Shown here one piece after another: positions 1 through 5,853 of a stretch of 13,818 bases of DNA (its first letter is position 1; every line of letters starts with the position of its first letter). The stretch spans positions 1 to 13,818 of the forward strand of contig JBKPHP010000183.1 of the NCBI GenBank assembly GCA_046729895.1, read 5' to 3'. The notes beneath the pieces were generated by a model. The model ran no database searches. It was not told the origin of the DNA and saw only the letters and a program-made list of their open reading frames with translations. This DNA comes from DASXBA01 sp046729895. GTDB taxonomy: Bacteria > Actinomycetota > Thermoleophilia > Solirubrobacterales > Thermoleophilaceae. Both the position numbers and the translations under genes were made by a program.

Positions 1-1
1 G

Positions 2-550
2 AGCCAGGCTGGCGGACTCAGCCGGGCCGAGGTCGTCTCGAACGTCGCGGTACTCATGTTCGGCGGCATCGAGACGACCGAGGGGATGATCTCGAACGCG
101 ATTCTCCACCTGCTCGCGGACCCGAAGCAGTGTGCGCTCGTCGACGGCGACCGCGGGCTGCTGCAGGATGCGGTGGAGGAGTCGCTCCGCCTCGAGCCCG
201 CGGCCGCCGCGATCGACCGATACGCGAGACGCGACGTCCGCCTCGCCGGCGCCTTCATCGGTCGCCGGGAGCTCGTCACCGTCTCCATCGCCGGTGCGAA
301 CCGCGACCCGACGGTGTTCCCGGAGCCCGACCGGTTCGACCTGAGCAGGGAGAACGCCGGCCTGCAGATCGCCTTCGCGGCGGGCCCTCATGTCTGCATC
401 GGAATGCATCTGGCGCGACTAGAGGCCCACGCCGCGATCGGCCGCCTGTTAGATCGCCTGCCCCGCCTGCGCCTCGATCCGGCTCGGCCGAGCGCGCCAC
501 GCGGTCTGGTCTTCCGGAAGCCACCCACGCTTCACGTGGTGTGGGGCTAG
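2..550 (+). CDS. Cytochrome P450, C-terminal part (5' end outside window)
   Basis: This is the last 182 residues of a bacterial class-I type cytochrome P450, a heme monooxygenase that takes electrons from a ferredoxin or similar partner. The frame is open to the left edge, so the start is missing. The I-helix oxygen-activation motif appears as GGIETTE (codons from about 59). The K-helix ExxR motif is ESLR within VEESLRLEP. The segment RYARRDVRLAG is typical of soluble bacterial P450s. The heme-binding loop FAAGPHVCIG carries the thiolate cysteine at codon 395-397 and is followed by the L-helix LARLEAH. The frame ends at TAG 548-550. The substrate cannot be inferred. No ferredoxin or reductase gene is visible beside it, and it is separated from the next gene by 54 bases. 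Confidence 0.93.
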   Translation, partial: SQAGGLSRAEVVSNVAVLMFGGIETTEGMISNAILHLLADPKQCALVDGDRGLLQDAVEESLRLEPAAAAIDRYARRDVRLAGAFIGRRELVTVSIAGANRDPTVFPEPDRFDLSRENAGLQIAFAAGPHVCIGMHLARLEAHAAIGRLLDRLPRLRLDPARPSAPRGLVFRKPPTLHVVWG

Positions 551-570
551 CGGGCCTCCGGGTCGGCCAC

Positions 571-596
571 TTGCAAAGGCGGCGGGGCGCGATACT
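571..596 (+). promoter_or_regulatory. Possible promoter before the SnoaL-like gene
   Basis: TTGCAA at 571-576 resembles a -35 box and GATACT at 591-596 resembles a -10 box, four of six consensus matches each. The 14-nt spacer is short. The -10-like box lies 8 nt before the GTG at 605, so a transcript could begin at or near the start codon. No good Shine-Dalgarno sequence precedes that GTG. This is a weak call in a GC-rich background. Confidence 0.25.
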
Positions 597-604
597 GCCT
601 AGCC

Positions 605-1000
605 GTGGACTCCCAGCCGCTAGACAGGGCGCCCTTCGAGACCTGGAACAGGGGGGACATGGAGGGCTGGGTCACGCTCTTCGATCCCGATTGCGAGTTC
701 GTATCGGCGATGGAGGCGTCTGTCGAGGGCGGCGTGAGGGTGTATAGGGGGCACGCCGGTTTGCAGGACTTCCTGAGCGAGACGTGGGCGACCTGGAAGT
801 CGTTCCACGTGCAGGTCGAGCGGACCGACCGCAGGGGCGACACGGTGGTGGCGGAGGGGAGCGTCCGCGCTCAGGGGAAGGAGAGTGGTGTCGAGTTGGA
901 GCGCCAAACGTGGTGGGTGAACAAGTACCGCGGAGACCTCATCGTGTGGTCACAGGCGTTCTTCGAGCGCGAGGAGGCGCTCAGCGCGGCGGGTGACTAG
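605..1000 (+). CDS. SnoaL-like / nuclear transport factor 2 family protein
   Basis: A 131-residue protein with the features of the SnoaL/NTF2 fold, a small alpha+beta cone. It has an N-terminal helix with WNRGD at residues 14-18, then LFDPDCEF, a central VRVYRGHAGLQDFL segment, and alternating strands ending in WWVNKYRGDLIVW. Members of this fold include cyclases, isomerases, epoxide hydrolases and many uncharacterised ligand-binding proteins, and nothing here fixes a reaction. Its length is normal for the family. There is no signal peptide or membrane segment, so it is probably cytoplasmic. The GTG at 605 is the best start because the preceding sequence has no better in-frame candidate. Its 3' end overlaps folP by 8 nt, so it may be co-transcribed with the folate genes, although a functional link is not evident. 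Confidence 0.75.
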   Translation: MDSQPLDRAPFETWNRGDMEGWVTLFDPDCEFVSAMEASVEGGVRVYRGHAGLQDFLSETWATWKSFHVQVERTDRRGDTVVAEGSVRAQGKESGVELERQTWWVNKYRGDLIVWSQAFFEREEALSAAGD

Positions 1001-1823
1001 TTCCGTGCCGCTCGAGCCGCCCGTCGTGATGGGCGTCGTCAATGTCACGCCCGACTCCTTCTCGGACGGCGGGCTGTTGCTGGAGGCCGACGCCGCGATC
1101 GAGCACGGGAGGCGGCTGACCGCCGAGGGCGCGGAGATCCTCGACGTGGGTGGCGAATCGACCAGGCCCGGCGCCCAACCCGTACCGGAGGATGAGGAGC
1201 TCGGGCGCGTCCAGCCGGTCGTCGAGCGGCTCGCGGGCGAGGGTCACACCATCTCCATCGATACGACCAAGCTCGGAGTGGCGCGGATGGCCTTCGACGC
1301 CGGCGTGACAATCGTGAACGACGTGTCGGCGTTTCGCTTCGAGCCGGAGCTCGCCGGTCTCGTGGCCGAGCGCGGCGGGAGCTGCTGCTTGGTGCACATG
1401 CTCGGGGAGCCGCGGACGATGCAGGAGAACCCGCGCTACGAGGACGTGGTCTCCGAGGTCAAGGCGTTCCTCGAGGAGCGGCTCTCCTTCGCCGTCTCCG
1501 AGGGGGTGCGCGAAGAGCGCGTGTGGCTCGATCCGGGCATCGGGTTCGGCAAGGCGGTGGACCACAATCTCGAGCTGCTCCGGCGGCTCGACGAGATCGT
1601 GGCGATCGGCCGGCCCGTGGTCGTCGGGACCTCCCGGAAGAGCTTCCTGGGCAAGCTCACCGGCGGCAAGCCGGAGGCCGAACGGCTTCCCGGGACGATC
1701 GCCACGAACGTAATCGCGCTCGAGCGCGGAGCGACCGTTTTCCGCGTTCACGACGTCGCCGAAGTGGTCGATGCCCTGGCTGTGGCCGCTGCTACGGTCC
1801 GGCCCGAGAATTCAGGCGGATGA
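993..1823 (+). CDS. folP: Dihydropteroate synthase
   Basis: Condenses 6-hydroxymethyl-7,8-dihydropterin pyrophosphate with p-aminobenzoate to give dihydropteroate; it is the sulfonamide target of folate synthesis. The 276-residue TIM-barrel protein carries the family signatures in order: NVTPDSFSDGG (17-27), GGESTRPG (53-60), SID (88-90), NDVSAF (109-114), LVHMLGEPRTMQ (133-144), DPGIGFGK (180-187), GTSRKSFLG (212-220) and the C-terminal RVHD. Length is typical. The start is uncertain: GTG 993 overlaps the upstream stop and has GAGGAGG at 971-977, 15 nt away, while GTG 1005 would give an N-terminus closer to the short mycobacterial enzymes. The gene overlaps folB in an ATGA junction, so translation is probably coupled. 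All recognised pterin, phosphate and pABA loop motifs appear intact. Confidence 0.97.
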   Translation: MTSSVPLEPPVVMGVVNVTPDSFSDGGLLLEADAAIEHGRRLTAEGAEILDVGGESTRPGAQPVPEDEELGRVQPVVERLAGEGHTISIDTTKLGVARMAFDAGVTIVNDVSAFRFEPELAGLVAERGGSCCLVHMLGEPRTMQENPRYEDVVSEVKAFLEERLSFAVSEGVREERVWLDPGIGFGKAVDHNLELLRRLDEIVAIGRPVVVGTSRKSFLGKLTGGKPEAERLPGTIATNVIALERGATVFRVHDVAEVVDALAVAAATVRPENSGG

Positions 1824-2242
1824 GCGACGAGCCGGACTCCCCCGAGCAGCTCGACGAGCTCGACGACGACGAGCCGTCGGGGTCGCCCTCGGTCACGATC
1901 GAGGTCAGCGGCTTGTCCCTGTACACCCGGCACGGGGTTAGCGAGGCGGAGCGTGAGCTGGGGCAGCGACTGGTGTTCGACGTCTCCTTTGAGCTGGAGG
2001 AGTGCGACGCCACGGGGACCGATCTCGTGGAGGACACGATCGACTACGCGGACGTGTGCGAGCAGGTGGCGCTGGCTGCCCAGGAGCGCTCCTACAGGAC
2101 CCTCGAGCGACTGTGCGCCGCCGTGGCCGAGCGACTGGTCGACCGCTACGCGGCCGAGTCGGTACGGGTCAAGGCGACCAAGCCGGAGCCACCGATCCCG
2201 CTGCCGGTGGACGAGGTCTCCGTAGAGGTCTGGAGGGAGTAG
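1820..2242 (+). CDS. folB: Dihydroneopterin aldolase
   Basis: Cleaves 7,8-dihydroneopterin to 6-hydroxymethyl-7,8-dihydropterin and glycolaldehyde, one step before FolK. The protein is 140 residues, about 20 longer than usual. The core starts near residue 24 and shows YTRHGVSEAERELGQ (35-49, with probable catalytic Glu44), DTIDYADV (72-79, Tyr76), TLERLCAAVAERL (94-106) and VKATKPEPPIP (117-127), where Lys121 matches the family's catalytic lysine. The first 22 residues are a Ser/Pro-broken acidic leader rich in Asp and Glu that is not part of the fold. No later in-frame ATG or GTG removes it without entering the core. The ATG lies in an ATGA overlap with the folP stop, which supports this start. 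The next gene follows after 51 nt. Confidence 0.95.
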   Translation: MSDEPDSPEQLDELDDDEPSGSPSVTIEVSGLSLYTRHGVSEAERELGQRLVFDVSFELEECDATGTDLVEDTIDYADVCEQVALAAQERSYRTLERLCAAVAERLVDRYAAESVRVKATKPEPPIPLPVDEVSVEVWRE

Positions 2243-2279
2243 GACGCCGCGCTCACCGCTGTGGGGCCCGGAAGACGTC

Positions 2280-2286
2280 GAGGTGG
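2280..2286 (+). promoter_or_regulatory. Ribosome binding site that decides the folK start
   Basis: GAGGTGG lies 7 nt before TTG 2294 and is the best Shine-Dalgarno match in the folB-folK gap. The longer in-frame GTG at 2261 has no such site and would add 11 Gly/Arg-rich residues before the conserved YLGLGSN motif. Confidence 0.6.
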
Positions 2287-2293
2287 CGCGGGC

Positions 2294-2779
2294 TTGAGGG
2301 GCTACCTGGGCCTCGGCTCGAACGTCGGCGACCGCCTTGCGCACCTCCGCGCGGCACGCGAGGCGCTTCGCTCCCACGGCGTGGACGTGGTCGCCTCGTC
2401 CTCCGTGTACGAGACCGAGCCCCAGGGCGAGGTCCTCGACCAGCGTGACTTCCTGAACGCCTGCCTCGCTATCGACACCCAGCTCGGCGCTCAGGACCTG
2501 CTCGACGCCTGCAAGGAGGTGGAGCGCGAGCTCGGCCGGCGCCCGGGCGGCGTCCGGCATGGGCCGCGCCCGATCGACGTCGACATCCTGCTGCTGGACG
2601 GGCTCGAGCTCCGCTCCGAGCGGCTCACGCTGCCGCACCCCGAGATCGTCAGTCGTCGCTTCGTGCTCGAGCCGCTGCTGGAGCTCGACCCGCGCCTCGA
2701 GCTGCCCGACGGGACACGGCTTCGCTCCGAGCTGCCGGGCGTGGCGGGCCAGCGCGTGCGGCGGCTCGACGGCTTTTAG
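2294..2779 (+). CDS. folK: 2-amino-4-hydroxy-6-hydroxymethyldihydropteridine pyrophosphokinase (HPPK)
   Basis: Transfers pyrophosphate from ATP to 6-hydroxymethyl-7,8-dihydropterin, giving the FolP substrate. From TTG 2294 the protein is 161 residues, close to the E. coli enzyme at about 159. Motifs in order are YLGLGSNVGDR (4-14), SSVYETEPQG (36-45), FLNACLAI (53-60), ELGR (79-82), GPRPIDVDILLLDG (90-103) with metal-binding Asp95 and Asp97, and LPHPEIVSRRFVLEPL (113-128) with His115 and Arg121. With the TTG start these residues fall at the same numbers as in E. coli HPPK, which supports it over GTG 2261. With folP and folB it completes three consecutive folate steps. No folE (GTP cyclohydrolase I) lies in the window. 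A hairpin follows 14 nt after the stop. Confidence 0.96.
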   Translation: MRGYLGLGSNVGDRLAHLRAAREALRSHGVDVVASSSVYETEPQGEVLDQRDFLNACLAIDTQLGAQDLLDACKEVERELGRRPGGVRHGPRPIDVDILLLDGLELRSERLTLPHPEIVSRRFVLEPLLELDPRLELPDGTRLRSELPGVAGQRVRRLDGF

Positions 2780-2793
2780 CAGCGCAGCAGCGC

Positions 2794-2815
2794 AACCCCC
2801 CAGTCGGGTGGTTTT
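2794..2815 (+). terminator. Possible intrinsic terminator after folK
   Basis: AACCCCCC (2794-2801) can pair with GGGTGGTT (2806-2813) across the loop AGTC, giving an 8-bp stem with one C-T mismatch. The stem runs into TTTT (2812-2815). It starts 14 nt after the folK stop. The T-run is short, so it may be weak, but both its position and shape suit the end of the folate transcript. Confidence 0.45.
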
Positions 2816-2863
2816 CCGGGATCGGAGGTTCTGCAGCCCCGCGGCCGGATAGACCCTCTGAGG

Positions 2864-3106
2864 ATGGAGGAGGCTCGCGAGGTAGCCAGCTTCAGGGGCG
2901 ACGACGACCCCTTGCTCGTGGCGGCCGCGCTCGCCTGCCGGGTGTGCCTATCCGGCGAGGTCGAATGGGCGCTCGAGGTGGACGAGTTCGACGGCCAGGT
3001 GCACTGCCGCTGCCGAGACTGCGGCGACCGCCGGGTCGTGACGCTTACCTCCGAGCAGACGCTGAGGTTGTCCCTGCACAGGGGACGGCCGCTCGAGGTG
3101 GCGTAA
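2864..3106 (+). CDS. Small Cys-rich protein, possible zinc ribbon
   Basis: An 80-residue protein that I cannot assign to a named family. Five cysteines are arranged as CxxC (Cys25, Cys28) and, after about 20 residues, CxCxxC (Cys48, Cys50, Cys53), a spacing that suits a zinc ribbon with two knuckles. The intervening segment EVEWALEVDEFDGQVH looks like two short strands. The acidic N-terminus (MEEAREVASFRGDDDP) and Leu/Arg-rich C-terminus have no obvious motif. There is no signal peptide or membrane segment. Codon use is like its neighbours, with strong G/C at third positions, which supports real coding. No clear Shine-Dalgarno precedes ATG 2864. It sits alone between the folate block and the two-component system, so its partner could be either or neither. 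Confidence 0.6.
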   Translation: MEEAREVASFRGDDDPLLVAAALACRVCLSGEVEWALEVDEFDGQVHCRCRDCGDRRVVTLTSEQTLRLSLHRGRPLEVA

Positions 3107-3131
3107 CCGGAGCAGCCGGGTATCGGTACTC

Positions 3132-3166
3132 AGGAGGCACGATGCCCGAGACTTAGGAGAGGCACG
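3132..3166 (+). promoter_or_regulatory. Four-codon upstream mini-ORF (MPET) leading into the histidine kinase
   Basis: AGGAGG at 3132-3137 precedes ATG 3142, which opens ATG-CCC-GAG-ACT-TAG, ending at 3156. The TAG overlaps the AGGAG site (3155-3159) used by the kinase ATG at 3167. A ribosome that initiates at the first ATG would terminate on the kinase ribosome-binding site, so it could either reinitiate there or block it. Translation of the mini-ORF is inferred from its Shine-Dalgarno only, and the 4-nt spacer is short. Confidence 0.35.
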
Positions 3167-3177
3167 ATGCCCCAGAC
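3132..3177 (+). repeat. Tandem direct repeat of a ribosome-binding/start region
   Basis: Copy one (3132-3152) and copy two (3155-3177) match at 20 of 21 aligned bases, apart from a 2-base AG insertion in the second Shine-Dalgarno. Each copy contains an AGGAG-type site, then GCACG, an ATG, CCC, a GAG or CAG codon and AC. The two ATGs are 25 nt apart, so they lie in different frames. The second ATG (3167) is the histidine kinase start. Confidence 0.85.
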
Positions 3178-4300
3178 AGAGCCTTCCACGCGCACCGATG
3201 CGCTCGATGTCTTCGTCGAGCTGCTCTCGGGTCTGGATGATCAATCGCAGTCATCCGGCGGAGCCTTCTACGACCGTCTCTGCGACGCGGTGTGCCGCCT
3301 CACCTCGATGGAGCGCGCGGGTCTGTTCCTTTACGACGACGTTCGCAAGATCGTGGCCCCGGTCGGGAGCCACGGCGTCGAGCCGGGCCTGCTCGCCGAT
3401 GTCTACGGCACGCTCGAGGAGACGCCGATCGCTCAGCGGGCGCTCGGGGACGACCGGGTCGTGGAGGTGTCCGAGCACCTCGAGCGCGAGGTTCCGCCCC
3501 GCTACGCCCGCTTCGCCGGAGTTACGACCCTCACCTGCACCCCAGTGTCCGCCGGCGGGCGCTGGCTGGGAGTGATCTTCGCGGACCGGGGGGGCGGCCA
3601 CTTTACGCTCACGGAGCCGGAGCGGCACACGATGTGGACGCTCGGAAAGACCGCGGCGCTGGCGGCCAGCGCCCGGATCGCGACGGTCCAGCAGGACAGG
3701 GCACGCCTGCTCTCTGCCCGGATCGGCCTGGCGCGTGAGATCCACGAGCGGGTGGTCCAGCGGTTGTTCGGCATCTCGCTCGTGCTCGGCTCCGAGCGTG
3801 ACCTGACCGAGGTGGAGCGCGCCCGCTGCGCCGAGGAGATGCAGGTGGCGCTGGGAGACCTTCGCGAGGCCCTCGCGCGCCCGCTCTCACCGCCGCCGCA
3901 CGCGAGCAACGGCCCCACGCTCGCGGACGAGCTCCGCCGGCTCGGTCGCCACTACAAGGACCTGCCGCTTGACGTCGACTGGGAGCCGGAGCTCTCGGTG
4001 CCTAGTCGCGTCGACTCGCTCGCCCAGTCCGTGCTGGCCGAGGGGCTGCGCAACGCGCACAAGCACGCTACCCCGAGTCACGTGCGGGTGCACGTGGGCC
4101 GCAGCGACGGCACGTTCGTGCTCGAGATCCGCAACGACGGGGTCCCCTCGAGGCCCGATGGAACGCGCGGGGCTGGCATGGGCCTGCGGCTGGCGGCCCT
4201 GGAGGCCCTGCAGCTTGGCGGGGTGGTCGAGTTCGGAGATGAAGGCGGGGAGTGGCGGCTGCGCCTCGTCGTGCCGACACGAGAGGATTCCTCTCCATGA
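3167..4300 (+). CDS. GAF-domain sensor histidine kinase (NarL-type partner family)
   Basis: A 377-residue kinase with no membrane segments, so probably a cytoplasmic sensor. Residues about 30-170 form a GAF domain, including FLYDDVRKIVAPVGSHG and the WLGVIFADR strand. A HisKA_3-type dimerisation helix follows, LAREIHERVVQRLFGISL (188-205), with the probable phospho-acceptor His193. The ATP-binding domain has an N box AEGLRNAHKHAT (Asn296), the IRNDG D box (Asp324) and GAGMGL glycine loop (335-340). This GAF plus HisKA_3 layout resembles DevS/DosT and NreB-like kinases, but no heme or cluster ligand is obvious and the signal is unknown. ATG 3167 is supported by AGGAGAGG at 3155-3162. The stop overlaps the response regulator ATG in an ATGA junction, so the pair is surely co-translated. 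Confidence 0.93.
   Translation: MPQTEPSTRTDALDVFVELLSGLDDQSQSSGGAFYDRLCDAVCRLTSMERAGLFLYDDVRKIVAPVGSHGVEPGLLADVYGTLEETPIAQRALGDDRVVEVSEHLEREVPPRYARFAGVTTLTCTPVSAGGRWLGVIFADRGGGHFTLTEPERHTMWTLGKTAALAASARIATVQQDRARLLSARIGLAREIHERVVQRLFGISLVLGSERDLTEVERARCAEEMQVALGDLREALARPLSPPPHASNGPTLADELRRLGRHYKDLPLDVDWEPELSVPSRVDSLAQSVLAEGLRNAHKHATPSHVRVHVGRSDGTFVLEIRNDGVPSRPDGTRGAGMGLRLAALEALQLGGVVEFGDEGGEWRLRLVVPTREDSSP
4281..4295 (+). promoter_or_regulatory. Inverted repeat covering the response-regulator ribosome-binding site
   Basis: GAGAGGA (4281-4287) and TCCTCTC (4289-4295) are perfect inverted arms around one T. As RNA this could form a 5-bp hairpin with a 5-base loop that hides the GAGAGGA Shine-Dalgarno of the ATG at 4297. 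Ribosomes finishing the kinase gene would open it. The structure is seen directly; the coupling role is inferred. Confidence 0.4.
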
Positions 4301-4902
4301 GCGAAGCGCGCCGCCTGCGCGTTCTGGTGGTCGACGACCACGACGTGGTGCACTGGGGCTTTCGCCTCCTGCTCACGGAGCAGCCGTGGGTCGAGCGCTG
4401 CCTGACCGCCCGCGGCGCCGACGAGGCGCTCGAGCTGGCCCGCCGCTATGAGCCCCACGTGGCCTTGATCGACCTCTTCCTCGGTGAGCAGTCGGGCGCC
4501 GAGCTCTGCGAGACGATCCGACGTGAGTCGCCCGGGACCCGCGTGCTGCTCATCTCCGGGGCCGGCTGGATCTCCCCCCAGGCGGCCCGGGCCGCCGGCG
4601 CCGCCGGCTTCGTCTCCAAGGACTGGTCTGCGGACGACGTGGCGATGGCCGTGCGCATGGTGGGCAAGGGCATGACCGTGTTCGCGCCGCGCTCGGAGGG
4701 TCCCTCGGCGCCGCTCTCGGAGCGAGAGCGCGACGTCCTGGCGCTAATGGCCTCCGGCGCCACGAACAAGGAGATCGCGGAGCGCCTCTTCCTTTCGCCG
4801 CACACGGTCAAGGAGCACACAAGCTCGCTCTACCGCAAGCTGAACGCGCGCAACCGCACCGAGGCCGTGCAGCGGGCCGAGCGACTCGGGCTTACGGCTT
4901 AG
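4297..4902 (+). CDS. LuxR/NarL-family response regulator
   Basis: A 201-residue DNA-binding response regulator and the evident partner of the kinase just upstream. The receiver domain (about 6-125) has the acidic pair Asp13-Asp14, the phospho-acceptor Asp59 in VALIDLFLG, Ser87 in LLISG at the usual Ser/Thr position, and Lys108 in FVSKDW. The LuxR-type helix-turn-helix (139-200) begins LSERERDVLALMASGATNK and continues through HTVKEHTSSLYRKL, the recognition region. ATG 4297 overlaps the kinase stop (ATGA) and has GAGAGGA at 4281-4287; a longer in-frame start at 4252 would lie inside the kinase and add unconserved residues. Targets are unknown. Its position 111 nt before the fatty acid operon makes control of that operon possible but unproven. 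Confidence 0.95.
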   Translation: MSEARRLRVLVVDDHDVVHWGFRLLLTEQPWVERCLTARGADEALELARRYEPHVALIDLFLGEQSGAELCETIRRESPGTRVLLISGAGWISPQAARAAGAAGFVSKDWSADDVAMAVRMVGKGMTVFAPRSEGPSAPLSERERDVLALMASGATNKEIAERLFLSPHTVKEHTSSLYRKLNARNRTEAVQRAERLGLTA

Positions 4903-4922
4903 GGGACCTCAGAGGACGCTGA

Positions 4923-4962
4923 ACCCCCCGGGCTTCGCCCTGTACCCCCCGGACCGGGGGGT
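4923..4962 (+). terminator. G/C hairpin between the response regulator and fabD, possible terminator or attenuator
   Basis: ACCCCCCGG (4944-4952) and CCGGGGGGT (4954-4962) are perfect inverted arms; as RNA they would form a 7-bp stem with a 5-base loop. A second copy of ACCCCCCGG at 4923-4931 is equally complementary to the same right arm, so two folds exclude each other. GGGC/GCCC (4930-4933/4937-4940) makes a small hairpin between them. No T-run follows, so termination would be non-canonical, as often proposed for Actinomycetota. It lies 20-60 nt after the regulator stop. Confidence 0.45.
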
Positions 4963-5013
4963 CTGGCCGGCGGTTCCGGTGACCGCTTGCCATCCACGGA
5001 AAACACTCCCTCG

Positions 5014-5853
5014 ATGGCTCGCGACACGACACTTGCCGTGCTGTTCCCCGGTCAGGGGAGCCAGACGTCCGACATGCGGGATCGCGTCGAGGAGGACCGG
5101 CCGGATCTCCTCGCGCTCGCGCGCGACCAGGTGGGGGCCGACCCCTTCGAGCGCGCGGACGAGGGCACCCGCTGGGCGCAGCCCGCGATCTTCTGCGCGT
5201 CCCTTGCGGGCTGGAAGCGACTGGACGGGGGAGAGCCCGCCCTGATGGCGGGCCACTCGCTCGGCGAGATCAGCGCTCTTGTTGCGGCTGGCGCGCTCAG
5301 CGACCGCGATGGGCTCCTTCTCGTCGCGGAGCGAGGCCGGTTGATGCAGGAGGCCGCCGCGGCGGCCGGCGGCGGCGGCATGCTCGCCGCGCTCGGAGAT
5401 GAGCGCGGCGCAGTCGACGAGGTCGCACGCCGGCTCGGGCTCACGGTCGCGAACGACAACGCGCCCTCCCAGGTCGTTCTGTCGGGGGAGTCGGGTGCGC
5501 TCGACGCGGCGGCCTCGGACTTGAAGGAGGAGGGCATACGCACCCGGCGGCTGGCTGTCCGCGGGGCCTTTCACTCGCCGGCGATGGAGCCGGCCGTCGG
5601 GCCCTTCCGCGAGGTGCTGGAGGAGATCGAGGTGGAGAAGCCGCGCGTTCCGGTGCTGTCCGGGGTGACCGCGGAGCCGTTCGACGACATACGGCTCCGC
5701 CTCTCCCAGGCGATCTCCCATCCAGTGCGCTGGCGGGACGTCATGCGGGCCATGGCTGCGCGCGGCGCCCGCAGGTTCGTCGAGGTGGGTCCCGGCAAGG
5801 TGCTGACCGGCCTGGTGCGCCGGACGCTCGAGGGGGTGGAGGCCCGTGCGTAG
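5014..5853 (+). CDS. fabD: Malonyl-CoA:ACP malonyltransferase
   Basis: Moves the malonyl group from malonyl-CoA to holo-ACP, supplying the extender unit for fatty acid synthesis. The 279-residue protein has the oxyanion-hole motif FPGQGSQ (11-17), the nucleophile elbow GHSLGE (80-85) with Ser82, Arg107 in AERGRLMQEA (carboxylate-binding position), the catalytic His187 in AFHSPAMEP, NDNAPSQVVLSG (147-158) and the C-terminal VEVGPGKVLTGLVRRT. It is about 30 residues shorter than E. coli FabD, mainly in the segment between the QGSQ and GHSLGE motifs. ATG 5014 is preferred over the in-frame TTG at 4987 because family members begin just before the first strand, though neither has a strong ribosome-binding site. 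It opens the FAS operon, and its end overlaps fabH by 8 nt. Confidence 0.96.
   Translation: MARDTTLAVLFPGQGSQTSDMRDRVEEDRPDLLALARDQVGADPFERADEGTRWAQPAIFCASLAGWKRLDGGEPALMAGHSLGEISALVAAGALSDRDGLLLVAERGRLMQEAAAAAGGGGMLAALGDERGAVDEVARRLGLTVANDNAPSQVVLSGESGALDAAASDLKEEGIRTRRLAVRGAFHSPAMEPAVGPFREVLEEIEVEKPRVPVLSGVTAEPFDDIRLRLSQAISHPVRWRDVMRAMAARGARRFVEVGPGKVLTGLVRRTLEGVEARA

Noticed and set aside
981..1751. A 256-residue antisense reading frame opposite folP
   Set aside because: It has no domain, and the sense strand encodes a complete dihydropteroate synthase.
2261..2293. An N-terminal extension of FolK from GTG 2261
   Set aside because: It lacks a ribosome-binding site and adds a Gly/Arg-rich stretch before the conserved N-terminus; TTG 2294 has both a better site and a better length.
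5352..5367. A perfect 16-bp GC palindrome inside fabD
   Set aside because: It arises from Ala and Gly codons in a low-complexity EAAAAAGGGG segment (residues 113-122) and lies inside a coding region, so a regulatory role is not needed to explain it.
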